64,000 bases of DNA from Phymorhynchus buccinoides (taxonomy: Eukaryota; Mollusca; Gastropoda; Neogastropoda; Raphitomidae), in the NCBI GenBank assembly GCA_017654935.2, contig CM065698.1, forward strand, positions 52,116,198 to 52,180,197, written 5' to 3'. Both the position numbers and the translations under genes were made by a program. Under the pieces are notes generated by a model. It made no database searches. It saw nothing but the letters and a program-made list of their open reading frames with translations, and was not told the origin of the DNA. Numbering within the stretch: the first letter of the stretch is position 1; the number at the start of each line of letters is the position of its first letter. Shown one piece after another: positions 28,501-43,500 of the stretch.

Positions 28501-31500
28501 AGCGCCCATCCTACTATGTAGGCTACAGGGCGCTTTTCACAGAATTGAAATTGAATTGAAGTTTTTCAGATTTTTCTTAAAAGGCCAGAAAAATGTATCG
28601 GTTCAATTACGCCAGCAAAATATCTTATTTTTGAACAGAATACAATAATGATACGATACAATATTGATACATGGGCTTCGGTTAGAGTGATAAGATGTAG
28701 TGCAAACTGTCTTGTGTCTGTACTGCTGCAATCTTCATGTACTCCTAATCTACTTCATGTTTGTGTTGCTTTGTTGAAGCACCGCTCAAGTGTGTTGGAT
28801 GTTCATGTTCATGTTTCCTATATGTGTACTCCTAACCTACTTCATGTTTGTGTTGCTTTGTTGAAGCACCGCTCAAGTGTGTTGGATGTTCATGTTCATG
28901 TTTCCTATATGTGTACTCCTAACCTACTTCATGTTTGTGTTGCTTTGTTGAAGCACCGCTCAAGTGTGTTGGATGTTCATGTTCATGTTTCCTATATGTG
29001 TACTGCTCTAACCTACTTCATGTTTGTGTTGCTTTGTTGAAGCACCGCTCAAGTGTGTTGGATGTTCATGTTCATGTTTCCTATATGTGTACTCCTAACC
29101 TACTTCATGTTTGTGTTGCTTTGTTGAAGCACCGCTCAAGTGTGTTGGATGTTCATGTTCATGTTTCCTATATGTGTACTGCTCTAACCTACTTCATGTT
29201 TGTGTTGCTTTGTTGAAGCACTGCTCAAGTGTGTTGGATGTTCATGTTCATGTTTCCTATATGTGTACTGCTCTAATCTACTTCATGTTTGTGTTGCTTT
29301 GTTGAAGCACCGCTCAAGTGTGTTGGATGTTCATGTTCATGTTTTCTATATGTGTACTCCTAACCTACTTCATGTTTGTGTTGCTTTGTTGAAGTACCGC
29401 TCAAGTGTGTTGGATGTTCATGTTCATGTTTCCTATATGTGTACTGCTCTAACCTACTTCATGTTTGTGTTGCTTTGTTGAAGCACCGCTCAAGTGTGTT
29501 GGATGTTCATGTTCATGTTTCCTATATGTGTACTGCTCTAACCTACTTCATGTTTGTGTTGCTTTGTTGAAGCACCGCTCAAGTGTGTTGGATGTTCATG
29601 TTCATGTTTCCTATATGTGTACTCCTAATCTACTTCATGTTTGTGTTGCTTTGTTTAAGCACCGCTCAAGTGTGTTGGATGTTCATGTTCATGTTTCCTA
29701 TATGTGTACTCCTAACCTACTTCATGTTTGTGTTGCTTTGTTGAAGCACTGCTCAAATGTGTTGGATGTTCATGTTCATGTTTCCTATATGTGTACTGCT
29801 CTAACCTACTTCATGTTTGTGTTCCTTTGTTGAAGCACCGCTCAAGTGTGTTGGATGTTCATGTTCATGTTTCCTATATGTGTACTGCTCTAACCTACTT
29901 CATGTTTGTGTTGCTTTGTTGAAGCACCGCTCAAATGTGTTGGATGTTCATGTTCATGTTTCCTATATGTGTACTGCTCTAACCTACTTCATGTTTGTGT
30001 TGCTTTGTTGAAGCACCGCTCAAATGTGTTGGATGTTCATGTTCATGTTTCCTATATGTGTACTCCTAATCTACTTCATGTTTGTGTTGCTTTGTTGAAG
30101 CACCGCTCAAGTGTGTTGGATGTTCATGTTCATGTTTCCTATATGTGTACTCCTAATCTACTTCATGTTTGTGTTGCTTTGTTCACGTTCCTGTTTCCCC
30201 TGTGTGTCAGATCGTGGAGAATGTGGATGCACCTCACTGCCTGAGGCTGGAGCAGCCCGACCTGTGTCCCAAGGAGTACTACAGTCTGATGCTGAAGTGC
30301 TGGGAGCAAGACCCTGACAGGAGGCCCTCCTTTAGTCAGCTGTTTCTCACATTACCACAGGTAACGATATGACACAAGTGTTGTTGATCATATAGCACAA
30401 TACTACAGCCTGATGTTGATATAGCACAATACTACAGCCTGATGTTGATATAGCACAATACTACAGCCTGATGTTGATATAGCACAATACTACAGCCTGA
30501 TGTTGATATAGCACAATACTACAGCCTGATGTTGATATAGCGCAATACTACAGCCTGATGTTGATATAGCGCAATACTACAGCCTGATGTTGATATAGCA
30601 CAATACTACAGCCTGATGTTGATATGCAATACTACAGCCTGATGTTGATATAGCACAATACTACAGCCTGATGTTGATATAGCGCAATACTACAGCCTGA
30701 TGTTGATATAGCACAATACTACAGCCTGATGTTGATATAGCACAATACTACAGCCTGATGTTGATATAGCACAATACTACAGCCTGATGTTGATATAGCG
30801 CAATACTACAGCCTGATGTTGATATAGCACAATACTACAGCCTGATGTTGATATCAGCCTGATGTTGATATAGCGCAATACTACAGCCTGATGTTGATAT
30901 AGCGCAATACTACAGCCTGATGTTGATATAGCACAATACTACAGCCTGATGTTGATATAGCGCAATACTACAGCCTGATGTTGATATAGCGCAATGCTAC
31001 AGCCTGATGTTGATATAGCACAATACACAACATTCACAATACTACAGCCTGATGTTGATATAGAGTAATACTACAGCCTGATGTTGATATAGAGCAATAC
31101 TACAGCCTGATGTTGATATAGAGCAATACTACAGCCTGATGTTGATATAGAGCAATACTACAGCCTGATGTTGATATAGAGCAATACTACAGCCTGATGT
31201 TGATATAGAGCAATACTACAGCCTGATGTTGATATAGCACAATACTACAGCCTGATGTTGATATAGCACAATACACACCATTCACAATACTACAGCCTGA
31301 TGTTGATATAGCACAATACTACAGCCTGATGTTGATATAGCACAATACACACCATTCACAATACTACAGCCTGATGTTGATATAGAGCAATACTACAGCC
31401 TGATGTTGATATAGAGCAATACTACAGCCTGATGTTGATATAGCACAATACACACCATTCACAATACTACAGCCTGATGTTGATATAGCACAATACTACA

Positions 31501-34500
31501 GCCTGATGTTGATATAGCACAATACACACCATTCACAATACTACAGCCTGATGTTGATATAGCACAATACACACCATTCACAATACTACAGCCTGATGTT
31601 GATATAGAGCAATACTACAGCCTGATGTTGATATAGAGCAATACTACAGCCTGATGTTGATATAGCACAATACACACCATTCACAATACTACAGCCTGAT
31701 GTTGATATAGCACAATACTACAGCCTGATGTTGATATAGCACAATACACAACATTCACAATACTACAGCCTGATGTTGATATAGCACAATACTACAGCCT
31801 GATGTTGATATAGCACAATACTACAGCCTGATGTTGATATAGCACAATACTACAGCCTGATGTTGATATAGCACAATACTACAGCCTGATGGTGATATAG
31901 CACAATACTACAGCCTGATGTTGATATAGCGCAATACTACAGCCTGATGTTGATATAGCGCAATACTACAGCCTGATGTTGATATAATACTACAGCCTGA
32001 TGTTGATATAGCACAATACTACAGCCTGATGTTGATATAGCACAATACACAACATTCACAATACTACAGCCTGATGTTGATATAGCACAATACTACAGCC
32101 TGATGGTGATATAGCACAATACTACAGCCTGATGTTGATATAGCACAATACTACAGCCTGATGTTGATATAGCACAATACTACAGCCTGATGTTGATATA
32201 GCACAATACACAACATTCACAATACTACAGCCTGATGTTGATATAGCACAATACTACAGCCTGATGGTGATATAGCACAATACTACAGCCTGATGTTGAT
32301 ATAGCACAATACTACAGCCTGATGTTGATATAGCACAATACACAACATTCACAATTCTACAGCCTGATGTTGATATAGCACAATACTACAGCCTGATGTT
32401 GATATAGCACAATGCACAACATTCACAATTCTACAGCCTGATGTTAATATAGCACAATGCACAACATTCACAATACTACAGCCTGATGTTGATATAGCAC
32501 AATACACAACATTCACAATACTACAGCCTGATGTTGATATAGCACAATACTACAGTCTGATGTTGATATAGCACAATACACAACATTCACAATTCTACAG
32601 CCTGATGTTAATATAGCACAATACACAACATTCACAATTCTACAGCCTGATGTTGATATAGCACAATACTACAGCCTGATGTTAATATAGCACAATACAC
32701 AACATTCACAATTCTACAGCCTGATGTTAATATATCACAATACACAACATTCACAATTCTACAGCCTGATGTTAATATAGCACAATACACAACATTCACA
32801 ATTCTACAGCCTGATGTCGAAGCTATTTCTCATTCTACCACAGGTAATTTTGATTATTAGAACATGACTGTCGGAACAGAGGGAAGTGTATGCAGATAGA
32901 TTAGTTCAAGATAGCATGTATTGAAAGGTAGTCATGACAGAGAAATGTATGCAGATAAATTAGTTCAATAATAGCATGTATTGAAAGGTAGTCATGACAG
33001 AGAGAAGTGTATACAGATAAATTAGTTCAATAATATCATGTATTGAAAGGTAGTCATGACAGAGAAGTGTATGCAGATAAATTAGTTCAATAATATCATG
33101 TATTGAAAGGTAGTCATGACAGAGAGAAGTGTATGCAGATAAATTAGTTCAATAATATCATGTATTGAAAGGTAGTCATGACAGAGAGAAGTGTATGCAG
33201 ATAAATTAGTTCAATAATACCATGTATTGAAAGGTAGTCATGACAGAGAAGTGTATGTATACAGATAGATTTGTTCAATAATATCATGTATTGAAAGGTA
33301 GTCATGACAGAGAGAAGTGTATGCAGATAAATTAGTTCAATAATACCATGTATTGAAAGGTAGTCATGACAGAGAAGTGTATGTATACAGATAGATTTGT
33401 TCAATAATATCATGTATTGAAAGGTAGTCATGACAGAGAAGTGTATGCAGATAAATTAGTTCAATAATATCATGTATTGAAAGGTAGTCATGACAGAGAA
33501 GTGTATGTATACAGATAGATTAGTTCAATAATATCATGTATTGAAAGGTAGTTATGACAGAGAGAAGTGTATGCAGATAAATTAGTTTAACCCTTTCAGC
33601 GCCAATGTCAACTTTTGTCACCACATTGGTTTTACACCCATGTCACTAGAGGGCATCAGGTCAGAGCCTGTTGTCTGGAGACCCTGTTTTCTTGATTTGG
33701 GGAGGTGGGGATGGGCCTGATGTTACATATGTCACAGAGGAATTCTCAATAATAATAATAATAAACGGATATTTATATAGCGCTTGCAGATAAAAAAAAC
33801 TTTCTCTACCCAGTTAGGTTTAAGGGTATTTTTGGGCCGAAAAATGGCTGGCGGTGAAAGGGTTAATAATATCATGTATTGAAACGTAGCCGTGAATGTT
33901 ATTCATAGCCATCAATCAACGCAGAACCCAGGTCAATAGCTGTCTGGTAAAGGGCGCATCATTCCTGTCCAGGTGACTTGTGGCACCAAAGTGCCTCGCT
34001 GTCTGGAGATCAGAACCCATGTCAATAGCTGTCTTGTAAAGGGCGCATAATTCCTGTCCAGGTGACTTGTGGCACCAAAGTGCCTCGCTGTCTGGAGATC
34101 AGAACCCATGTCAATAGCTGTCTTGTAAAGGGTGCATCATTCCTGTCCAGGTGACTTGTGGCACCAAAGTGCCTCGCTGTCTGGAGATCAGAACCCATGT
34201 CAATAGCTGTCTTGTAAAGGGCGCATCATTCCTGTCCAGGTGACTTGTGGCACCAAAGTGCCTCGCTGTCTGGAGATCAGAACCCATGTCAATAGCTGTC
34301 TTGTAAAGGGCGCATCATTCCTGTCCAGGTGACTTGTGGCACCAAAGTGCCTCGCTGTCTGGAGATCAGAACCCATGTCAATAGCTGTCTTGTAAAGGGC
34401 GCATCATTCCTGTCCAGGTGACTTGTGGCACCAAAGTGCCTCGCTGTCTGGAGATCAGAACCCATGTCAATAGCTGTCTGGTAAAGGGCGCATCATTCCT

Positions 34501-37500
34501 GTCCAGGTGACTTGTGGCACCAAAGTGCCTCGCTGTCTGGAGGTCAGAACCCATGTCAATAGCTGTCTGGTAAAGGGCGCATCATTCCTGTCCAGGTGAC
34601 TTGTGGCACCAAAGTGCCTCGCTGTCTGGAGGTCAGCGGTTCAGAGGAATAAACCCAGAAACATTCTTTGGTTGTTATACAATTACTGTCATCTGGAAGA
34701 TGTATTGCTTTTACGTTGTACACTTTTCTGAGTGATCAAAGCTGAAATGTGTGTGTGTGCATGCATGTGCATACTTGTGGGCTGATGTGTGCATGCATAT
34801 GTGAATGTGTGTGTCCAGATCCGTCCAGTTCAGGTGAAGGCAGTGAAGGATGCAGTGAGCTCCCCCACACAGAGCAGAGACCACCTGCAGTACAGCAACT
34901 ACGACATCATTGTGGTTCTGGACAAAAGGTACACTGTGTGTGTAATAATGATGATGGTGATAATAATGACAATGATGATGGTGATGATGATTATGATAAT
35001 AATGATGATGATGACAATGGTGATGGTGATGATGATGTTGTCACAGTCCCAGCAGTGCGCTGGGTGCTGGTCTATGGAAGGGCTGTGTGTCCAGTGGACA
35101 GAGTGGATACTTCAACCCCACACATACTGTGTAATTCATGGTGATGATGATGGTGATGATGATGATGGTGATGATGATGATGATGGTGATGATGATGTTG
35201 TCACAGTCCCAGCAGTGCGCTGGGTGCTGGTCTATGGAAGGGATGTGTGTCCAGTGGACAGAGTGGATACTTCAACCCCACACATACTGTGTAATTCTGA
35301 TGATGATGATGATGATGGTGGTGATGTTGTCACAGTCCCAGCAGTGCGCTGGGTGCTGGCCTATGGAAGGGCTGTGTGTCCAGTGGACAGAGTGGATACT
35401 TCAACCCCACACATACTGTGTAATTCATGGTGATGATGACGATGATGATGATGATGATGATAATAATGATGATGACGGTGATGATGATGATGGTGATGTT
35501 GTCACAGTCCCAGCAGTGCGCCGGGTGCTGGCCTATGGAAGGGCTGTGTGTCCAGTGGTCAGAGTGGATACTTCAACCCCACACATACCGTGCCCTACGT
35601 GGAGCCCAAAACATCCCCCATCTCCCTGCCCAAGACTTCTCTCACCAGAAAAGGTTAGTAGCGTATAATAATGTATTGTGCTGTATTGCATGGTGTTGTA
35701 CAGTGTTGTATTATGTGCTATGCCCTCTTTGTTTAACAGCATAAACACTGCCTGCCATATGTATGTAGAGCCAAACACTTCTCCTTTTTTCCTGCCCACA
35801 ACGTCACTGACAAGGAAAGGTCTGTACAGTTTACACAGAAACTTTACCACATGTTTCTATTGCATGCATTTCAACTCCACACACACTGGCCCGTATGCGT
35901 GACCATCTCCCCTTTTCAAATTTCACTTAGTAGAAAATGTTGGTGCTTTACCCGCATATTCATTATTCATGAGGCTTTGAAAAGCAGCCCTCTTGTTTCA
36001 GTAAGTGTCTTAAGTGTGCGTCAAATGTGCACAGAACATTGTCTTTCAATTTCAATTGTTTTCATAAAATTGTGAAAAGTCTGACAAATGTTAGATGTTT
36101 TTGGTTTTAGAAATGTGCTCGAACACTGAATGTGTATGACTTCTATTCACTGTAACGTGTGGTCTAATTCAAAGTGAAACAAGCTGTTGTTTGGACATGA
36201 TTGCGGCTCTCAAAAGTAACACCAGACTGTCCACCGCTCTTACTATAGTAATGAAAAAAGGTCTTCTTTTTTTTAATTTAGCATTTTGTTTTAACATCTT
36301 ATAATTGTGTTATTGTCTTCCCCACAGGGTCTGGTCGTATCTCGAAGCGCAACAAGCTGTTGACATGTTTGTTGCTATTTGCATTGTGGCCCATAAGATA
36401 TTGTGATTGTGCGTGTTTGTTTGATCTTGAACAGAGTCTGCTCGTAACTCGAAGCGCAACAAGCTGCGAACGGACATGATTGGTGCTCCCCAGAACGACC
36501 TTCGACACACCGGTCACATCGGTTACGACGGGGCCGTGTTTGGTGACGTGTCTTTTATTGGAGATAACTACGATAAACTGCCCCTGAGAGTGGGTGCCTC
36601 AGGTAATTGAGGATGATGATGATTGTTGTTTGGTGACGTGTCTTTTATTGGAGATAACTACGATAAACTGCCCCTGAGAGTGGGTGCCTCAGGTAACTCA
36701 ACTCAGCTCAACTCAACTCAAAGAACTGTATCGCAAAGACTGAAAAATTAAATTGTGGCAACGCCTGCGATTCAATCACATAAAAACGCTTGAGATTTCA
36801 AAAACGTACAAAGCATTCTGCCAGAATCAATTCAAACATATGCTATGTATTAGGTGATCAGAGATTGAGAAAAAGTAGGGGTCAGATAGAGAAAGAGATT
36901 GAGAGATTGTTCCGTAAGTTGCTGGGGGAGGGGGGAATACTCCAAGGGGGGGGGGGGGGGGGATTATCCTAGTCGGGAATTGTCCTAAGAGCCCATGTAC
37001 TGTTGCAGCAGAGTAGCGCTTCATTAAGCTCCTTACCATTGTGTTGCAGGTAAGGTGGACGTCAGTCGAGGGTCATCTCTGTCGTCCATCCCCCGAACCA
37101 CTGACAGTCCTGACCGCAACGGCTTTGTTAAGACCAGCACCTCCGACGATTCTCTGGAGAGAAGGAACAACGTCTATGGTCACAGCTGGTCAGTGGAAGG
37201 GAAAGATAGAGAAAGAGAAATAAGTAATCAAGCCACATCATCATAGCTCATTACTGTGAAGATGCACTGCACAGTTGAATCGTCAAAGGACACAGCTGGT
37301 CAGCGGGAGAGAGAGAAAGATAAATGAATAAATACACAACAATTCAGAGAGAAAGAGAAATGAATAAATACACAGCAATTCACACCTCCAATGATCTAGA
37401 CAGACACAGTTCACTAAGAACAAAGCTGGTCAGGGGGAGAGAGAGAAATGAATAAATACACAACAATTCACACGTCCAATGATCTAGACAGACACAGTTC

Positions 37501-40500
37501 TCTAAGGACACAGCTGGTCAGGGGGAGAGAGAAAGAGAAATGAATAGATACACAACAATTCACACCTCCAATGATCTAGACAGACACAGTTCTCTAAGAA
37601 CAAAGCTGGTCAGGGGGAGAGAGAAAGAGAAATGAATAGATACACAACAATTCACACCTCCAATGATCTAGACAGACACAGTTCTCTAAGGACACAGCTG
37701 GTCAGGGGGAGAGAGAGAGAGAGAGAGAAATGAATAGATACACAATTATTCACACGTCCAATGATCTAGACAGACACAGTTCTCTAAGGACACAGCTGGT
37801 CAGGGGGAGAGAGAGAGAAATGAATAGATACACAACAATTCACACCTCCAATGACACTAGACAGACACAGTTCTCTAAGGACACAGCTGCCATGTGAGCT
37901 GGTCAGGGGGAGAGAGAGAGAAATGAATAGATACACAATTATTCACACCTCCAATGATCTAGACAGACACAGTTCTCTAAGGACACAGCTGGTCAGGGGG
38001 AGAGAGAGAGAAATGAATAGATACACAACAATTCACACCTCCAATGACACTAGACAGACACAGTTCTCTAAGGACACAGCTGGTCATGGGGAGAGAGAGA
38101 GAGAAATGAATAGATACACAACAATTCACACCTCCAATGATCTAGACAGACACAGTTCTCTAAGGACACAGCTGGTCAGGGGGAGAGAGAGAGAAATGAA
38201 TAGATACACAACAATTCACACCTCCAATGATCTAGACAGACACAGTTCTCTAAGGACACAGCTGGTCAGCTGGTCAGAGGAGAGAGAGAGAGAGAAATGA
38301 ATAGATACACAATTCACACCTCCAATGATCTAGACAGACACAGTTCTCTAAGGACACAGCTGGTCAGGGGGAGAGAGAGAGAGAGAAATGAATAGATACA
38401 CAACAATTCACACCTCCAATGATCTAGACAGACACAGTTCTCTAAGGACACAGCTGGTCAGGGGGAGAGAGAGAGAGAGAAATGAATAGATACACAACAA
38501 TTCACACCTCCAATGATCTAGACAGACACAGTTCTCTAAGGACACAGCTGGTCAGGGGGAGAGAGAGAGAGAGAAATGAATAGATACACAATTCACACCT
38601 CCAATGATCTAGACAGACACAGTTCTCTAAGGACACAGCTGGTCAGGGGGAGAGAGAGAGAGAGAAATGAATAGATACACAACAATTCACACCTCCAATG
38701 ATCTAGACAGACACAGTTCTCTAAGGACACAGCTGGTCAGGGGGAGAGAGAGAGAAATGAATAGATACACAACAATTCACACCTCCAATGATCTAGACAG
38801 ACACAGTTCTCTAAGGACACAGCTGGTCAGGGGGAGAGAGAGAGAGAGAAATGAATAGATACACAACAATTCACACGTCCAATGATCTAGACAGACACAG
38901 TTCTCTAAGGACACAGCTGGTCATGGGGAGAGAGAGAGAGAAATGAATAGATACACAATTCACACCTCCAATGATCTAGACAGACACAGTTCTCTAAGGA
39001 CACAGCTGGTCAGGGGGAGAGAGAGAGAAATGAATAGATACACAACAATTCACACCTCCAATGATCTAGACAGACACAGTTCTCTAAGGACACAGCTGGT
39101 CAGGGGGAGAGAGAGAGAAATGAATAGATACACAACAATTCACACCTCCAATGATCTAGACAGACACAGTTCTCTAAGGACACAGCTGGTCAGGGGGAGA
39201 GAGAGAGAAATGAATAGATACACAACAATTCACACGTCCAATGATCTAGACAGACACAGTTCTCTAAGGACACAGCTGGTCAGGGGGAGAGAGAGAGACA
39301 GGAAACAAAACAAATAAAAACCAGTCCGCAAAGACTTTCTGGCTTAAGAAAATTTGAGTCACGGTGAATAGTAACTCTGTGTGAGATTATTGAAACTTTG
39401 GTTTCACTTGGGACTATTCTCATGATTTTCTACAGATATACCCAGTAATTATCAAGGTAGAAAGGTTGCAAATTGGTTGGTCTTGTCCCTAAAAGCAATT
39501 GAATTGCTATGAGGACATAAAATGTGCAGTTTTCCTTTTCATCAAGACTGCATAGCTCCATATAATATTATCCAGGTTGGCTGACTTTGTCAATGTGACT
39601 GTCAGACTCAGAGTAGGCCTATGTGTGTAATGTTCAAGTATTGGGTATCACTTTCATTTCTGAACTCTGTCAGTGTGTGAGCATCGCAGACACCCTGCGT
39701 TGTGTCAGGATCACTGAGGCAGGAGAATAGACGTTCAAGCACGCATAATTCAATGCCATTGTGCGTCAGTCTGTCGCTTCCCATTGACAGCCAGCCAGCA
39801 GAGGGGTCAGCCGCATAATTCAATGCCATTGTGCGTCAGTCTGTCGCTTCCCATTGACAGCCAGCCAGCAGAGGGGTCAGCCGCATAATTCAATGCCATT
39901 GTGCGTCAGTCTGTCGCTTCCCATTGACACAGCCAGCAGAGGGGTCAGCCGCATAATTCAATGCCATTGTGCGTCAGTCTGTCGCTTCCCATTGACAGCC
40001 AGCCAGCAGAGGGGTCAGCCGCATAATTCAATGCCATTGTGCGTCAGTCTGTCGCTTCCCATTGACAGCCAGCAGAGGGGTCAGCCGCATAATTCAATAC
40101 CATTGTGCGTCAGTCTGTCGCTTCCCATTGACAGCCAGCAGAGGGGTCAGCCGCATAATTCAATACCATTGTGCGTCAGTCTGTCGCTTCCCATTGACAG
40201 CAAGCCAGCAGAGGGGTCAGCCGCATAATTCAATGCCATTGTGCGTCAGTCTGTCGCTTCCCATTGACAGCAAGCCAGCAGAGGGGTCAGCCGCATAATT
40301 CAATACCATTGTGCGTCAGTCTGTCGCTTCCCATTGACAGCAAGCCAGCAGAGGGGTCAGCCGCATAATTCAATACCATTGTGCGTCAGTCTGTCGCTTC
40401 CCATTGACAGCCAGCCAGCAGAGGGGTCAGCCGCATAATTCAATGCCATTGTGCGTCAGTCTGTCGCTTCCCATTGACAGCCAGCCAGCAGAGGGGTCAG

Positions 40501-43500
40501 CCGCATAATTCAATGCCATTGTGCGTCAGTCTGTCGCTTCCCATTGACAGCCAGCCAGCAGAGGGGTCAGCTGCTATTCTGGGTAGCTGGGCTACAGTGT
40601 GTTATAGTACAGAGGCTGTGCCCTCTCTCCCCACTCTCCTGGTCAGAAAGATTTGAGGACAGCTGGTGTTGGGGAAGGTCCCCAAAGGAACCAGTGCCTT
40701 TGGCTGCAGCACTAGACCCGGTGCATGATTATGCCCCCTAGTTTGACAGTCATAGTCTAACAGAAAACTGAGCTGCACCATAATGTTCCAGTGCTGAAGA
40801 AAGTAATGTATTGTATAGCTCTTGGACTGACTTTGCACACAGGCTTATGTCAACCAGTGATAAAAATAACATTTGAGTAAAGGGACTGAACTCTGTAAGT
40901 GTGCGGGAAATGCAGACACCTTGTGTTGTGTCAGAATGAGCCAGGAGTCACACAACACAGCACAACACAGTACTGCATAGTACAGATTTAAAATAATGCC
41001 ACTGTATGATTTCAGGATCAGTCAGGAGTCACACAACACAGCACAACACAGCACAACACAGCACTGCATAGTACACATTTAAAATAATCTCACTGTATGA
41101 TTTCAGGATCAGTCAGGAGCCACACAACACAGCACAACACAGTACTGTGTAGTACATATTTAAAATAATCTCACTGTATGATTTCAGGATCAGTCAGGAG
41201 TCACACAACACAGCACAACACAGTACTGCATAGTACAGATTTAAAATAATCTCACTGTATGATTTCAGGATCAGTCAGGAGTCACACAACACAGCACAAC
41301 ACAGCACTGCATAGTACACATTTAAAATAATCTCACTGTATGATTTCAGGATCAGTCAGGAGTCACACAACACAGCACAACACAGCACTGCATAGTACAC
41401 ATTTAAAATAATCTCACTGTATGATTTCAGGATCAGTCAGGAGTTACACAACACAGCACAACACAGCACTGCATAGTACACATTTAAAATAATGCCACTG
41501 TATGATTTCAGGATCAGTCAGGAGTCACACAACACAGCACAACACAGTACTGTGTAGTACACATTTAAAATAATGCCACTGTATGATTTCAGGATCAGTC
41601 AGGAGCCACACAACACAGCACAACACAGTACAACACAGCACTGCATAGTACACATTTAAAATAATCTCACTGTATGATTTCAGGATCAGTCAGGAGCCAC
41701 ACAACACAGCACAACACAGCACTGTGTAGTACACATTTAAAATAATGCCACTGTATGATTTCAGGATCAGTCAGGAATCATTGGCCAGCACTCAGGCTGA
41801 CGACCATGACAGCTGTATGGACATGGAGGATAACTCCATCTTTGCCGACTTCAAGATGCCTGACTTGACGGTCAGTCAGAAAATTGTACTGTGTTCTGTT
41901 GTGTTGTACTGTATTGTGTGTTGTATTGTATTGTATTGCACTGTGTTGTATAGAATATCATGACAGTTTTATGGACATGGAGGATGACTCTATCCTCACT
42001 GACTTCAAGATGCCTGATTTGACGGTCAGTCAGAAAATTGTACTGTGTTGTGTTGTGTTGTGTTGTGTTGTGTTGTGTTGTGTTGTGTTGTGTTGTACTG
42101 TGTTGTGTTGTGTTGTACTGTGTTATGTTGTGTTGTATTGTATTGTATTGTGTTGTATAGCACTTATTTGAAATGAAAAAGGAAGTAACAGACAAGATGT
42201 GTGCCCGTTAGGACACTTAGTTCCGGTTAGAAAAACATCATCTGCTGCTGTAAACACGGCATGGCTGCTCCGTAGCTGAAATGGAGGGGTGTTTTATTGC
42301 TCAGTTATCAGTTTGGAGATCTAACCCTTTCAGTGTCGCCGCCAACGTCGCATTTTTGCACCACAATGATTTAACACCCATGTCACTAAAAGGCATCAAA
42401 TCAGGGTCTGTTATCCAAAGACCCTATTCTCTTAATTTTGGGAGGTAAGGATAGGCCTTACTTTAGATATGTCACAGAAGAATCCCCAATATTACAGACA
42501 TATTTTGTTCTCTACCCAAGTATGTATAACCCTCTGGGCACGATGAGCCCCAATCGGGGCTCCCCCGGATGAGCACGATGGGCCACGATCATGGCTCAGT
42601 TCGGCTCAGTTCATATTTCTCGCTGAACTTTGGCCAATCCAATAAGCGAATACAGCTAACCAATCAGAAAGCTCGTATATGAAAGTGGTGATTGTGAGGA
42701 TGAGGATGACACCAGTGATGAGTATGTTGCCCATAGCTACTCTGATGGAGACTAGGAAGGTAACTCGGCTTGTATTTTGGTTGCAAAGTGAAGGAAAAGG
42801 GTTCGACTGCATGGTTTTGTGATGTCTGACACGAGTAGCAGTGGTGGATCATCGTGGGATGGGGGTGGGGTGGGGTTTAGCTGCAGCCACTGTGAAAGTG
42901 AATTACTGGATTACTGCTGTCACCACATTCAAGGCAAGTTGTTTTCTTTACTTTCATTGCAAAATTCAAGCTTTCTTCTTTCTAAACGTGTATAGGTTTC
43001 CCAGTCAAATATTTGTATGAGAGATGAAAAGTGAAAATAAGAAGTACCGGTTGACGTTTCTGCAGTCTTCAATTTTACGCCTGTCTTTTAGCTTACGTTT
43101 TTTAACTTTTACGTAGTGCCCAGAGGGTTAATGGAAATGTTTGGTGAAAAATGACTGGCGGCGAAAGGGTTAATCAGAGGTTCCGCTAGCCTACCAAGAG
43201 TGTCGGTGGACAGTACCGGCAACAGGAAAATATTCTGGTACTGGCCATCACACAGCCAGTGCAATCAAACTTCGCTGTGCAGAAAATATCTGTACATAGA
43301 TCTATGCGATCGTAATGCGTCATTGTATGTTGCCTTTTAAGACCAAGTTACGTCACTTTTGTGATGATGTTGTCATCATCAGACAAACAGAACGACAGAA
43401 AGACGTCAGAGGGGGTTATACAGATAAGAAACCGGAGAGCAGAGAGCGGGAAGCCCACAAGCGGGAACACAACCTTGCTATTTACGTAAGCATGACGCAA

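Noticed and set aside
42606..42852. Minus-strand frames inside the nested MITE
   Set aside because: Short, no domain. The + strand acidic segment is the more plausible transposase remnant.
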